Below are positions 6,630-14,274 of a stretch of DNA of 17,208 nucleotides, one piece after another. A model generated the notes under the pieces. That model ran no database searches and had not been told where the DNA came from. It was given only the letters and a program-made list of their open reading frames with translations. The position numbers and the translations under genes are program-made. The DNA is from JAAEEP01 sp035529155 (lineage in GTDB: Archaea > Thermoplasmatota > Thermoplasmata > Methanomassiliicoccales > JAAEEP01), in the NCBI GenBank assembly GCA_035529155.1, contig DATKXF010000046.1:1-17208 (forward strand), given 5' to 3'. The first letter of the stretch is position 1. Every line of letters starts with the position of its first letter.

Positions 6630-7697
6630 ATGGAACTGTACACATTTATTGAAGGCATCGTAGTCTGGCTGGTTAGCATAGTTCAGTACATCCTAAATGT
6701 CATCGGTCTCCACGGCCTTTCCGACTGGCTCGGTGGTGCCGATATCATCAGACTCCTCACCTATCTCGGCCAAGCTTTGATTGTCTTCCTGGTTGGCTTC
6801 ATAATCTGCCTCACCATGATATGGCAGGAGAGGAAGACCCTGGGAAGGCTCATGGACCGCAGGGGTACCCGGATTGGTCCCCTTGGCTACGCCCAACAGC
6901 TGGCTGACGGATTCAAGACCTTCCTCAAGGAGATCATTGTACCTGAGAGGGCCTGGACATCTGGATACAACTGGGCTTTAATCATTCTCATAGCTTCATC
7001 GGTCATCTTGGTGGGGATCATACCCCTAAGCGATGGTTGGTTCCTCTCCAGCACACCCGCGGGGTTGCTGCTTCTGTTCGCGGTATTCAGCCTTGCGCCC
7101 TTCGCCATCCTCATCGGTGGATGGGCATCGAACAACAAGTACACCCTCATCGGAGGAATGAGATCGGCCGCTCAATTGATATCATACGAGGTCCCGCTCT
7201 TGCTGTCCACGGTGGGCGTGATACTTCTCGCCGGTTCACTGAGCTTCGGCGATATCGTGGCAGCTCAGGACAAGATATGGTTCGTAATTCCCCAGATCAT
7301 CGGATTCATCGTCTTCATGATCGCGATGAACGCAGAGGTCGAGAGAATACCTTTCGATCTTCCTGAGGCGGAGGCGGAACTGGTAGAGGGTTGGGGAACT
7401 GAGTACGGCGGTCTGAGATTCGGACTCATCATGTTTGCCGAGTACCTTAGGGGATATGCGGGAGCCGCCATCGCTGCCATTCTATTCCTTGGTGGTTGGA
7501 ACGGCCCCTTCCTGCCCCCCGAGCTCTGGCTGCTCATCAAGGTATTCATAATATTCTTCGTCTTCATCTGGGTGAGGGGTTCCTTCCCCAGAGTTAGGAC
7601 CGATCAGATCCTGAATCTAGGATGGAAATGGCTGATGCCCTTGGCGATCATCAACCTTATAATCGCCGTGGCATTCAAGATGCTGGGGTGGTTCTGA
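6630..7697 (+). CDS. fpoH: Fpo/Nuo-like complex subunit H (membrane anchor)
   Basis: Subunit H is the membrane protein that holds the entrance of the carrier site and couples electron transfer to ion pumping. It has 355 residues and about eight membrane helices. Conserved landmarks are ERKTLGRLMDRRG (67-79), the loop segment GPLGYAQQLADGFK (83-96), GGWASNNKYTLIGGMRSAAQ (163-182) and the acidic loop ERIPFDLPEAEAELVEGWGT (238-257) followed by EYGGLRFG. ATG at 6630 is chosen over a GTG at 6609, because AGGTGA lies four bases upstream and the GTG would overlap the end of subunit D. The stop shares one base with the subunit I start (TGATG). Confidence 0.95.
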   Translation: MELYTFIEGIVVWLVSIVQYILNVIGLHGLSDWLGGADIIRLLTYLGQALIVFLVGFIICLTMIWQERKTLGRLMDRRGTRIGPLGYAQQLADGFKTFLKEIIVPERAWTSGYNWALIILIASSVILVGIIPLSDGWFLSSTPAGLLLLFAVFSLAPFAILIGGWASNNKYTLIGGMRSAAQLISYEVPLLLSTVGVILLAGSLSFGDIVAAQDKIWFVIPQIIGFIVFMIAMNAEVERIPFDLPEAEAELVEGWGTEYGGLRFGLIMFAEYLRGYAGAAIAAILFLGGWNGPFLPPELWLLIKVFIIFFVFIWVRGSFPRVRTDQILNLGWKWLMPLAIINLIIAVAFKMLGWF

Positions 7698-8437
7698 TGA
7701 CAGAAGCCAAGCGATACGAGAGGAAGGAACCGCCAAAGGCAACAGGGGTCATAATCAAGCCTCTGAGCGTCACTCTTAGACAAACGATCAAATCCACAAT
7801 CAACAGGCCCAATACAGTCCTGTATCCCTGGGAGAAGCTTCAGCTTCCTGACTGCTTCCGTGGGAGACCGGGTCTGGTAATCAAGGAGTGCATTGGCTGC
7901 GGTATGTGTATGCGTATCTGTCCCAACAAGTGCATCGAGCTCGTTGAGGTCGATGTCCCTGAAAAGGGTATGAGCAAACGCCCCCAGGTGGACCTGGGAA
8001 GATGCATGATGTGCGGCTACTGTGCAGAGTATTGCCCCACCGACGCTATGATCGTCACCCCGGAGTTTGAGCTTGCTGCCACCAGCCGGAGAAAACTCAT
8101 ACTAGATCCCTTCGAGCTGATCCATGAGCACAAACCAGGCTACGAGGTTCACCGCGTCGAGGTCCTTCCGTCGGAGGCATCCAAGGGAAAGGACGCCGTG
8201 GAGTTCCGCTTCATGGACGAGAAGGACGCGCCTATACTGGATGATGACGCATGCATTGGCTGCGGTCGCTGCATGAAAGCATGCCCCTGTGACTGTATCG
8301 AGATGATCGAAGTGGGCAAGAGTGAGAAGGGAAAGCCAATCAAGCGGCCTAAATTCGATTTCACTAATTGCGTGAGCTGCGAGAACTGCGTGCTCACGTG
8401 TCCCAAGGACGCACTCGAGATGAAGGAGGTTGTCTGA
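7697..8437 (+). CDS. fpoI: Fpo/Nuo-like complex subunit I with four [4Fe-4S] motifs (duplicated)
   Basis: Subunit I is the ferredoxin-like protein that passes electrons to cluster N2 on subunit B. Normally it has two [4Fe-4S] clusters. This protein has 246 residues and four CxxCxxCxxxCP motifs: C65/68/71/75, C103/106/109/113, C186/189/192/196 and C225/228/231/235. The first pair (65-118) and the second pair (186-240) align with one gap and 28 identical residues of 54, including the shared EKG..KRP linker between motifs, so the ferredoxin core seems to have been duplicated in tandem. The N-terminal part (about 20-60, with LYPWEKLQLPDCFRGRPGL) is the usual family lead-in. The ATG overlaps the H stop by one base and has GGGGTGGT five bases upstream. 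The second core may be an extra electron entry point, since no F420H2 or NADH input subunit is encoded here. That role is inference. Confidence 0.93.
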   Translation: MTEAKRYERKEPPKATGVIIKPLSVTLRQTIKSTINRPNTVLYPWEKLQLPDCFRGRPGLVIKECIGCGMCMRICPNKCIELVEVDVPEKGMSKRPQVDLGRCMMCGYCAEYCPTDAMIVTPEFELAATSRRKLILDPFELIHEHKPGYEVHRVEVLPSEASKGKDAVEFRFMDEKDAPILDDDACIGCGRCMKACPCDCIEMIEVGKSEKGKPIKRPKFDFTNCVSCENCVLTCPKDALEMKEVV

Positions 8438-8704
8438 ATGGACTGGGAACTTCTATTCTTCCTGATATTCGCGGCGATCACTATCGCTGCAGCGGTATCC
8501 ATCATGTTCTCAAAAGACGTGGTCCGCGCTGTAATGTACCTGGCACTGACCTTCATCGGTGTCGCGGTCATGTTCTTCTTCCTGGAGGCCGAGTATGTCG
8601 CGCTTATCCAGATATTGATCTACGTGGGCGCGGTCACCGTTCTGATACTATTCGGTATAATGCTGACCAAGAGAAGACTGCTGGGTGGTGAGCGCAATGA
8701 ATAG
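8438..8704 (+). CDS. fpoJ: Fpo/Nuo-like complex subunit J, N-terminal half
   Basis: This 88-residue protein matches the first three membrane helices of NuoJ/FpoJ. The segment ALIQILIYVGAVTVLILFGI (55-74) corresponds to the third helix of bacterial NuoJ, which is involved in the conformational coupling of the membrane arm. It starts directly after the subunit I stop, with AAGGAGGT seven bases upstream. It ends with a TAG that overlaps the start of the second half by eight bases in another frame. A split J is known for the Methanosarcina Fpo operon, so this looks like a normal two-piece subunit and not a damaged gene. Confidence 0.9.
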   Translation: MDWELLFFLIFAAITIAAAVSIMFSKDVVRAVMYLALTFIGVAVMFFFLEAEYVALIQILIYVGAVTVLILFGIMLTKRRLLGGERNE

Positions 8705-8930
8705 GCAACAGTACCTGGCTGGAATGTCTGTCCTGCTGCTTTCAATGTTCATCATAGGCTCTCTGATAGTATCGAGCTGGCCCGCGGGCGATATAACCAA
8801 TATCGGATTGGAAGCGCTGGGAAAGGGAACATTCGAGACCTATGGCCTTACATTCATCATAGTAGGATTGGTGATGTTCACATCCATGCTAGGTGGCGTT
8901 TTCCTGGCCAAGGAGGATGATGAAGAATGA
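8697..8930 (+). CDS. Fpo/Nuo-like complex subunit J, C-terminal half
   Basis: This 77-residue membrane protein has two hydrophobic helices (about 8-27 and 48-70) and an acidic tail (KEDDEE). By position between the N-terminal J half and K, and by its helix pattern, it corresponds to the last two helices of NuoJ/FpoJ. The segment ETYGLTFIIVGLVMFTSMLG resembles the end of NuoJ, where a helix follows a family-typical loop. ATG at 8697 has GGTGGTGA five bases upstream; a GTG at 8685 is less likely. Sequence similarity to NuoJ is weak to the eye, so the assignment relies on context. Its stop overlaps the K start in an ATGA. Confidence 0.82.
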   Translation: MNRQQYLAGMSVLLLSMFIIGSLIVSSWPAGDITNIGLEALGKGTFETYGLTFIIVGLVMFTSMLGGVFLAKEDDEE

Positions 8931-9229
8931 TCCCCATGGAGTATTTCCTGGCCCTCAGCGCCATCCTGTTCGTCATTGGCGCGTACGGTGTGCTCACCAA
9001 GCGCAACGCGATCATCGTTCTCATGAGCATAGAGATCATGCTAAATGCCGCGAACATCAACTTCGTGACATTCTCGTCATACTTTGACGACGTCGCGGGA
9101 CAGGTGTTCGCTTTGTTTTCGATAGCCGTGGCGGCCGCGGAAGTCGCGGTTGGATTGGCTATCCTTCTGAACCTGAACAGGGTCAGAGGAACGATCAATC
9201 TGGACGAGATACATCTGCTGAGGTGGTGA
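8927..9229 (+). CDS. fpoK: Fpo/Nuo-like complex subunit K
   Basis: Subunit K is a small three-helix membrane subunit related to MrpC. It contributes two membrane glutamates to the central hydrophilic axis of complex I. The protein has exactly 100 residues and both glutamates are present at the standard positions: E36 in MSIEIMLNAANINF and E72 in AAAEVAVGLAI. The start overlaps the preceding stop by four bases and a GGAGG lies ten bases upstream. An ATG at 8936 in the same frame is possible. The L gene follows after one base. Confidence 0.95.
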   Translation: MIPMEYFLALSAILFVIGAYGVLTKRNAIIVLMSIEIMLNAANINFVTFSSYFDDVAGQVFALFSIAVAAAEVAVGLAILLNLNRVRGTINLDEIHLLRW

Positions 9230-9230
9230 C

Positions 9231-11168
9231 ATGGACATCATAGATTTCGCATGGCTAATACCGGTACTACCACTCATCTCGTTTCTGATCGTGGGCTTGT
9301 TCGGGAAGAGGATGTCCGAGGGCGGCGGATACGTCGCCATCATCTTCTCCCTGGCTTCAATGGTACTGTCACTACTGATCGCCATTCCGGTCCTGAACGG
9401 TACCTACCAAGGGGTGTACGAGCAGAGTGTTACCTGGCTCGTACTATCTGACGAGTACAAGTTGGATATTGGCATTTACATCGACCAGCTGACCGCGCTG
9501 ATGCTCATCGTTGTCTCTGTGATCAGCACCCTCGTGGTTATCTACTCCATAGGATACATGGATAAGGAGGGCGAGCGGAAGCCCAGGTACTACGCCGAGA
9601 TCTCCCTGTTCATCGGGGTAATGCTCGGACTGATCCTGGCGAACAATTACCTGTGGCTGTTCATCTTCTGGGAGCTTGTCGGTCTCTGCTCGTATCTACT
9701 AATAGGATTCTGGAACCACAAGCCATCCGCGGCCTCGGCTGCCAAGAAGGCGTTCCTGGTGACGAGGATCGGAGACATCATGTTCATGATCGGTATCATC
9801 ATCCTCTTCACCACATTCAAGACGCTGAACTTCAGCGATCTTTTCGCAATCCAAGCGACGGGGACAGATCTCGAACTCCTGACGCTCGCCACCTTCTTCA
9901 TCTTCGGTGGGGCAATAGGAAAGAGCGCCCAGTTCCCGTTGCATGATTGGTTGCCCGATGCGATGGAGGGCCCTACCACAGTGTCGGCTCTAATCCACGC
10001 AGCAACCATGGTCAAGGCGGGTGTGTACCTGGTCGCGAGGTCATATCCACTATTCGTACAGTGCCCTGAGACTCTGCTGATTGTGGCAATAATCGGTGGC
10101 GTGACCGCGATATTCGCGGCATCCATGGCGCTTAACAATCCCAATATCAAAAGGGTGCTCGCATACTCGACCATCTCTCAATTGGGATACATGATCCTGG
10201 CCCTTGGAGCAGGAGGTTACTTCTTCTACTACGGGAACCCGGCTGACGGGTATACGGCGGGCATGTTCCACCTGATGAACCATGCGTTCTTCAAGGCCTT
10301 GCTCTTCCTTTGCGCAGGGTCCGTGATACACGCGGTGGGAACGGAGGATATGCGACTGATGGGTGGTTTGCGTAAGAAAATGAAGATCACTTCATTTGCC
10401 ATGCTCATAGGCGCCCTATCCATCTCTGGGATACCGATATTGAGCGGTTTCTGGAGCAAGGATGAGATATTAGCGGCGGTCTTCGAAACAGGAGAAGTCA
10501 ATTCCATATTCCTCCTGCTCTGGTTGATGGGCATCGTGACCGCGTTCATGACCGCGTTCTACATGTTCAGACTCTGGTTCATGACATTCGCGGGAAAGGA
10601 GGGCGAAGCATCCAAACACGCCCACGAGTCCCCGAAAGTAATGACCGGGCCCCTCGTGACTCTCGCAATCTTCGCTGCGTTCTCTGGACTGGCTGTGCTC
10701 TTTGGGTTCGGACAGGTCATCTACTTCGGTCACCCCCATCATGCCGATGCGATAGAGATACTAACCGAGGTCTTCACCTCCCCGCTCACATACCTATCGA
10801 TAATACTAGCAGTACTAGGAGTAGTGCTTGCTTACCTGGTGTATTGCAAGAAGATCATCTCTTCAGACGTCTTCGTCTCCTCGCCTGGAACAAAGAGGAT
10901 GCACAAGTTGCTACTGGACAGATACGGTTTCACTTGGGGATACAACGCCTTTGCGGAGAAGTTGGTCTACGGATTCGCCAAGGTTGTAGACAAATTCGAC
11001 CAGAAAGGCATTGACGGCGTGGTCAACGGAATCAGCAATGGAATCGTTGGATTCGGACAGCGCTTCAGAAAAGTTCAGAACGGAATGGTACAAGGGTACG
11101 CCACGGTGGTGGTGGCAGGTATCGTAGCAATACTGCTGATACTCTACATCACAGGAGTGCTGGGGTGA
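9231..11168 (+). CDS. fpoL: Fpo/Nuo-like complex subunit L (antiporter-like)
   Basis: Subunit L is the largest antiporter-like subunit, placed at the far end of the membrane arm and thought to move one ion per cycle. It has 645 residues with about 16 membrane helices. Pumping residues are conserved: E148 in FIFWELVGLCSY, K231 in GGAIGKSAQFPLHDWLPDA, H256 in SALIHAATMVKAG, K355 in HAFFKALLF and K410 in GFWSKDEIL. The long C-terminal region (about 545-625) carries charged and amphipathic segments before a final helix, as expected for the lateral HL helix. GAGGTG lies five bases before the ATG. The M gene follows after four bases. Confidence 0.95.
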   Translation: MDIIDFAWLIPVLPLISFLIVGLFGKRMSEGGGYVAIIFSLASMVLSLLIAIPVLNGTYQGVYEQSVTWLVLSDEYKLDIGIYIDQLTALMLIVVSVISTLVVIYSIGYMDKEGERKPRYYAEISLFIGVMLGLILANNYLWLFIFWELVGLCSYLLIGFWNHKPSAASAAKKAFLVTRIGDIMFMIGIIILFTTFKTLNFSDLFAIQATGTDLELLTLATFFIFGGAIGKSAQFPLHDWLPDAMEGPTTVSALIHAATMVKAGVYLVARSYPLFVQCPETLLIVAIIGGVTAIFAASMALNNPNIKRVLAYSTISQLGYMILALGAGGYFFYYGNPADGYTAGMFHLMNHAFFKALLFLCAGSVIHAVGTEDMRLMGGLRKKMKITSFAMLIGALSISGIPILSGFWSKDEILAAVFETGEVNSIFLLLWLMGIVTAFMTAFYMFRLWFMTFAGKEGEASKHAHESPKVMTGPLVTLAIFAAFSGLAVLFGFGQVIYFGHPHHADAIEILTEVFTSPLTYLSIILAVLGVVLAYLVYCKKIISSDVFVSSPGTKRMHKLLLDRYGFTWGYNAFAEKLVYGFAKVVDKFDQKGIDGVVNGISNGIVGFGQRFRKVQNGMVQGYATVVVAGIVAILLILYITGVLG

Positions 11169-11172
11169 TACA

Positions 11173-12678
11173 ATGTTCGATGACATACCAATACTATCAA
11201 TCATCGTCTTTCTTCCACTGATAGGCGCGGTGATCGCCTTCGCCCTGGGCAACAACAAGAAGATGGCAAAGCTCATCGCCCTGATATTCTCGGCGATCAC
11301 GCTTCTTCTCTCGCTCCTGCTGCTCACTGAGTTCAACATGAGCACCGGGACTTTCCAATTCACGGAAAGCTATACCTGGATAGAGACGCTCGGAATCAGT
11401 TACAGCTTGGGCGTTGATGGAATAGGCCTGCTGATGGTCATTCTGACAACATTACTCTGCTTCCTGGCCATCCTATTCTCATGGGATGTCGAGAAGAGGA
11501 CCCACGAGTACATGGGCCTCATGCTGGTGTTGGAAGTGGGAGTGCTGGGCGTATTCATGTCCCTGGATTACTTCCTCTTCTACATCTTCTGGGAGGTCGT
11601 CCTCATCCCGATGTTCTTCCTGATAGGTATCTGGGGAGGACCCAGGAAGGAGTACGCAGCCATCAAGTTCTTCATCTATACGCATGTGGCGAGTCTGGCC
11701 ATGCTCATAGCAATTCTGGCCATGTACTTCGAGGCCAAACCCATGCTGGAGTCACTGATAGGCCATGCGAGCTTCGGGATGCTTGACATCGCATTGGTGA
11801 GCGGGAACTTCAGCTACATATTCCAAGTGGCAGTGTTCGGCGCGCTCTTCTTCGGTTTCGGAGTCAAAATGCCAATAGTGCCTTTCCATACTTGGCTGCC
11901 AGACGCTCATGTTGAGGCACCCACTGCTGGATCGGTTCTTCTAGCCGGTCTCCTGCTTAAGATGGGTGCATATGGTCTGGTTAGAATTGCGCTGCCAACA
12001 CTTCCTGAGGGCGCGGAAGCTTTCGTCCCCATTATGCTGGCTATAGCGATATTATCCATATTGTATGGTGCGTTCGCCTCCCTAGCTCAAAGGGATCTGA
12101 AGAAGATGGTTGCGTTCTCTTCCATCAGCCACATGGGCATCGTACTGCTGGGGTTTGCCACACTCTCCGAGGTTGGCATCGCGGCGGGTGTGTTCCAGAT
12201 GTTCGCCCACGGTCTTATCACCGCTGTACTGTTCATGATGTGCGGTGTAGTGCAGCACAAAGTGGGCACGAGGGAGATACCCCTTCTCGGTGGCCTTGCT
12301 CCAAAGATACCCACAGCGGCTACTTTCATGACCATTGGGTTCTTGGCATCGCTGGGCCTACCGGGAATGGTCGGCTTCGTCGCCGAGTTCTCGGTGTTCG
12401 CGGCAACATTCGATGCCTTCGGATGGTTGCTGATCCTGCCGATCATTAGCGTTGCCATCACTGCTGGTTATTACCTCTGGGCGCTACAGAGAACCATGTT
12501 CGGACCTCTCACAGAAAAGATAGATCTGTCTCACTTGAAGGATGTCAGCTGGTACGAAGCTGCTCCGTTGGCGGTGCTCTGCGTCCTGATCGTGGTCTTC
12601 GGACTTCTTCCGGGACTGGCTTTCGACATGATCAGACCAGCGACTGAGATCGTGACAGGCCTTCTGGGGGTGATCTGA
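11173..12678 (+). CDS. fpoM: Fpo/Nuo-like complex subunit M (antiporter-like)
   Basis: This is the second antiporter-like subunit, 501 residues with about 14 membrane helices. Key residues seen are E141 in YIFWEVVLIPMFFLIG, K232 in GFGVKMPIVPFHTWLPDAH, K263 in LLKMGAYGLVR and the glutamate in PGMVGFVAEFSVF, which matches the terminal pumping acid of bacterial NuoM. VEAPTAGSVLLAGL (247-260) is the family signature. GGTGA overlapping the L stop lies four bases before the ATG. Confidence 0.95.
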   Translation: MFDDIPILSIIVFLPLIGAVIAFALGNNKKMAKLIALIFSAITLLLSLLLLTEFNMSTGTFQFTESYTWIETLGISYSLGVDGIGLLMVILTTLLCFLAILFSWDVEKRTHEYMGLMLVLEVGVLGVFMSLDYFLFYIFWEVVLIPMFFLIGIWGGPRKEYAAIKFFIYTHVASLAMLIAILAMYFEAKPMLESLIGHASFGMLDIALVSGNFSYIFQVAVFGALFFGFGVKMPIVPFHTWLPDAHVEAPTAGSVLLAGLLLKMGAYGLVRIALPTLPEGAEAFVPIMLAIAILSILYGAFASLAQRDLKKMVAFSSISHMGIVLLGFATLSEVGIAAGVFQMFAHGLITAVLFMMCGVVQHKVGTREIPLLGGLAPKIPTAATFMTIGFLASLGLPGMVGFVAEFSVFAATFDAFGWLLILPIISVAITAGYYLWALQRTMFGPLTEKIDLSHLKDVSWYEAAPLAVLCVLIVVFGLLPGLAFDMIRPATEIVTGLLGVI

Positions 12679-12679
12679 G

Positions 12680-14122
12680 ATGGATCTAACAGCTGTACTT
12701 CCTGAGATCATCATGATCATCTTCGCAACGGTCCTTCCAGCGGTATACCTGGGAACCAAGAACGACAAGATAGTCGCTGGCATATCGATCGCAGGCATCG
12801 TGATAGCGATGGCCATTGTGGCCCAGTTCCTCTGGAACGGCGCTTCCCCGGTTGTGTTCGAGAATCTGCTACAGCTGGACGCGTTCTCTGCACTCTTCAT
12901 GCTAGTGTTCCTGATCGTCGCCCTTTACGTGGTAATAGCATCTGTCAGATACATTGAGAAGGAAAAGCACCTGGCCGAGTACTACACGCTGATCATGTTC
13001 GCAACGGTCGGTATGATGGTTGTGGCTTCTGCCACTGATCTCATCACCCTGTTCGTTGGAATCGAGCTCACTAGCCTTTCTTCATTCGCTCTTGTGGGAT
13101 TCCGCAAGAAGGACAAGCGTGGAGCGGAGGCGGCGACCAAGTACTTCGTGATCGGTGGCCTTTCCTCTGCGATCTCCTTGTATGGCATTTCACTGCTGTA
13201 CGGAGTGACCCACACGACCAACATCGCAGAGATTGGTGCGGTCGTTGGCGACGTAACTGGATTGGGACCCGCATTGTATATCTCACTGGTGATGCTGATT
13301 GCCGGATTCGGGTTCAAGGTCGCGATCGTGCCCTTCCACATGTGGGCACCTGATGTGTACGAGGGCGCTCCAACCCCAATAGCCTCATTCCTGGCAGCAG
13401 GTTCCAAGAAGATGGGAATGGTAGCGCTGTTCAAGGTCTTCCTGATAGGACTCCTGGCTATCAAGGCCGATTGGGAAATAGCGGTGGCGGTCATCGCCAT
13501 TGCCACCATGACCCTTGGTAATATCATGGCCGTGAACCAGACCAGCATCAAGAGGATGCTGGCTTACTCAAGTATCGCTCAGGCAGGATACATACTAATC
13601 GTGCTTCCCATAGCCACTGACTACGCCCTGATGGGTGGGATATTCCACATCATCACCCATGCCTTCATGAAGGGAGGGGCCTTCCTCATCGTGGCCGGCC
13701 TTTCGATGTCGGTTCTTGGGGAGAATATTGCGGATTACAAGGGACTGGCCAAGCGCACTCCCTTGCTGGCTCTGGGCATGGCGATACTTCTGTTCGCACT
13801 TGCTGGAATACCCCCACTATCGGGATTCGCCAGTAAGTTCGTACTGTTCTCCAGTGCGGTGGACGCCTCGATGATACCAGGTGACGATTGGATGATCTGG
13901 CTAGCCATCGCAGGTGTGCTCAACAGTGCCTTGTCCTTGTACTACTACGCCCGGGTGGTCAAATACATGTATATCGAGAAGGGTCCGGAAAGCAAGATCA
14001 AGATTCCAACAACTGTGGCCATCGCCATATTCATCTGCGTGGCGGCGACTGTGATCATTGGAATATATCCCGAACCCATCATCGATGCATGCCAGGCAGC
14101 GGCAACGGCGTTCTTCGCCTGA
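12680..14122 (+). CDS. fpoN: Fpo/Nuo-like complex subunit N (antiporter-like)
   Basis: This is the third antiporter-like subunit, 480 residues and about 14 membrane helices. E129 in LFVGIELTSLSSFALVGF, K213 in GFGFKVAIVPFHMWAPDVY and the K243/K244 pair in AAGSKKMGMVALFK match the pumping glutamate and lysines of NuoN. The lysine in SGFASKFVLF near residue 385 fits the last lysine of the half-channel. It starts one base after the M stop, with GGGGTGAT just upstream. It ends the operon: no FpoO, FpoF or NuoEFG-like gene follows, only a T-rich tract and a new promoter. Confidence 0.95.
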   Translation: MDLTAVLPEIIMIIFATVLPAVYLGTKNDKIVAGISIAGIVIAMAIVAQFLWNGASPVVFENLLQLDAFSALFMLVFLIVALYVVIASVRYIEKEKHLAEYYTLIMFATVGMMVVASATDLITLFVGIELTSLSSFALVGFRKKDKRGAEAATKYFVIGGLSSAISLYGISLLYGVTHTTNIAEIGAVVGDVTGLGPALYISLVMLIAGFGFKVAIVPFHMWAPDVYEGAPTPIASFLAAGSKKMGMVALFKVFLIGLLAIKADWEIAVAVIAIATMTLGNIMAVNQTSIKRMLAYSSIAQAGYILIVLPIATDYALMGGIFHIITHAFMKGGAFLIVAGLSMSVLGENIADYKGLAKRTPLLALGMAILLFALAGIPPLSGFASKFVLFSSAVDASMIPGDDWMIWLAIAGVLNSALSLYYYARVVKYMYIEKGPESKIKIPTTVAIAIFICVAATVIIGIYPEPIIDACQAAATAFFA

Positions 14123-14125
14123 ACA

Positions 14126-14161
14126 AACCCCTTTTACCCCTTTCTCATTCTTTTATTTCTT
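14126..14161 (+). terminator. T-rich terminator after the Fpo-like operon
   Basis: Directly after the subunit N stop, the plus strand has several T runs (CCTTTTACCCCTTTC then TTCTTTTATTTCTT). This is the T-tract type of signal used by archaeal RNA polymerase and would end the roughly 10 kb operon transcript. I see no hairpin. Confidence 0.6.
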
Positions 14162-14214
14162 GATCATCAGATGGATTGCCAAAGGGAATGATAGATTGCT
14201 GGCTTCTCTTTCTC

Positions 14215-14225
14215 CTTATATACTT
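14215..14225 (+). promoter_or_regulatory. Putative TATA box of the prenyl synthase gene
   Basis: CTTATATACTT lies about 55 bases before the ATG at 14275. Transcription starting about 25 bases later would give a leader of roughly 30 bases. That leader has no clear Shine-Dalgarno match, unlike nearly all other genes here. It supports a transcription unit separate from the Fpo-like operon. Confidence 0.5.
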
Positions 14226-14274
14226 GATAGTGCTCTAGTAACGGTTAAGTACGGATTCATCATTAGCCGAGTTG

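Noticed and set aside
12982..13551. A long (189-codon) minus-strand frame inside subunit N.
   Set aside because: It is antisense to a conserved membrane protein. Such frames are common opposite hydrophobic genes and this one has no recognisable motif.
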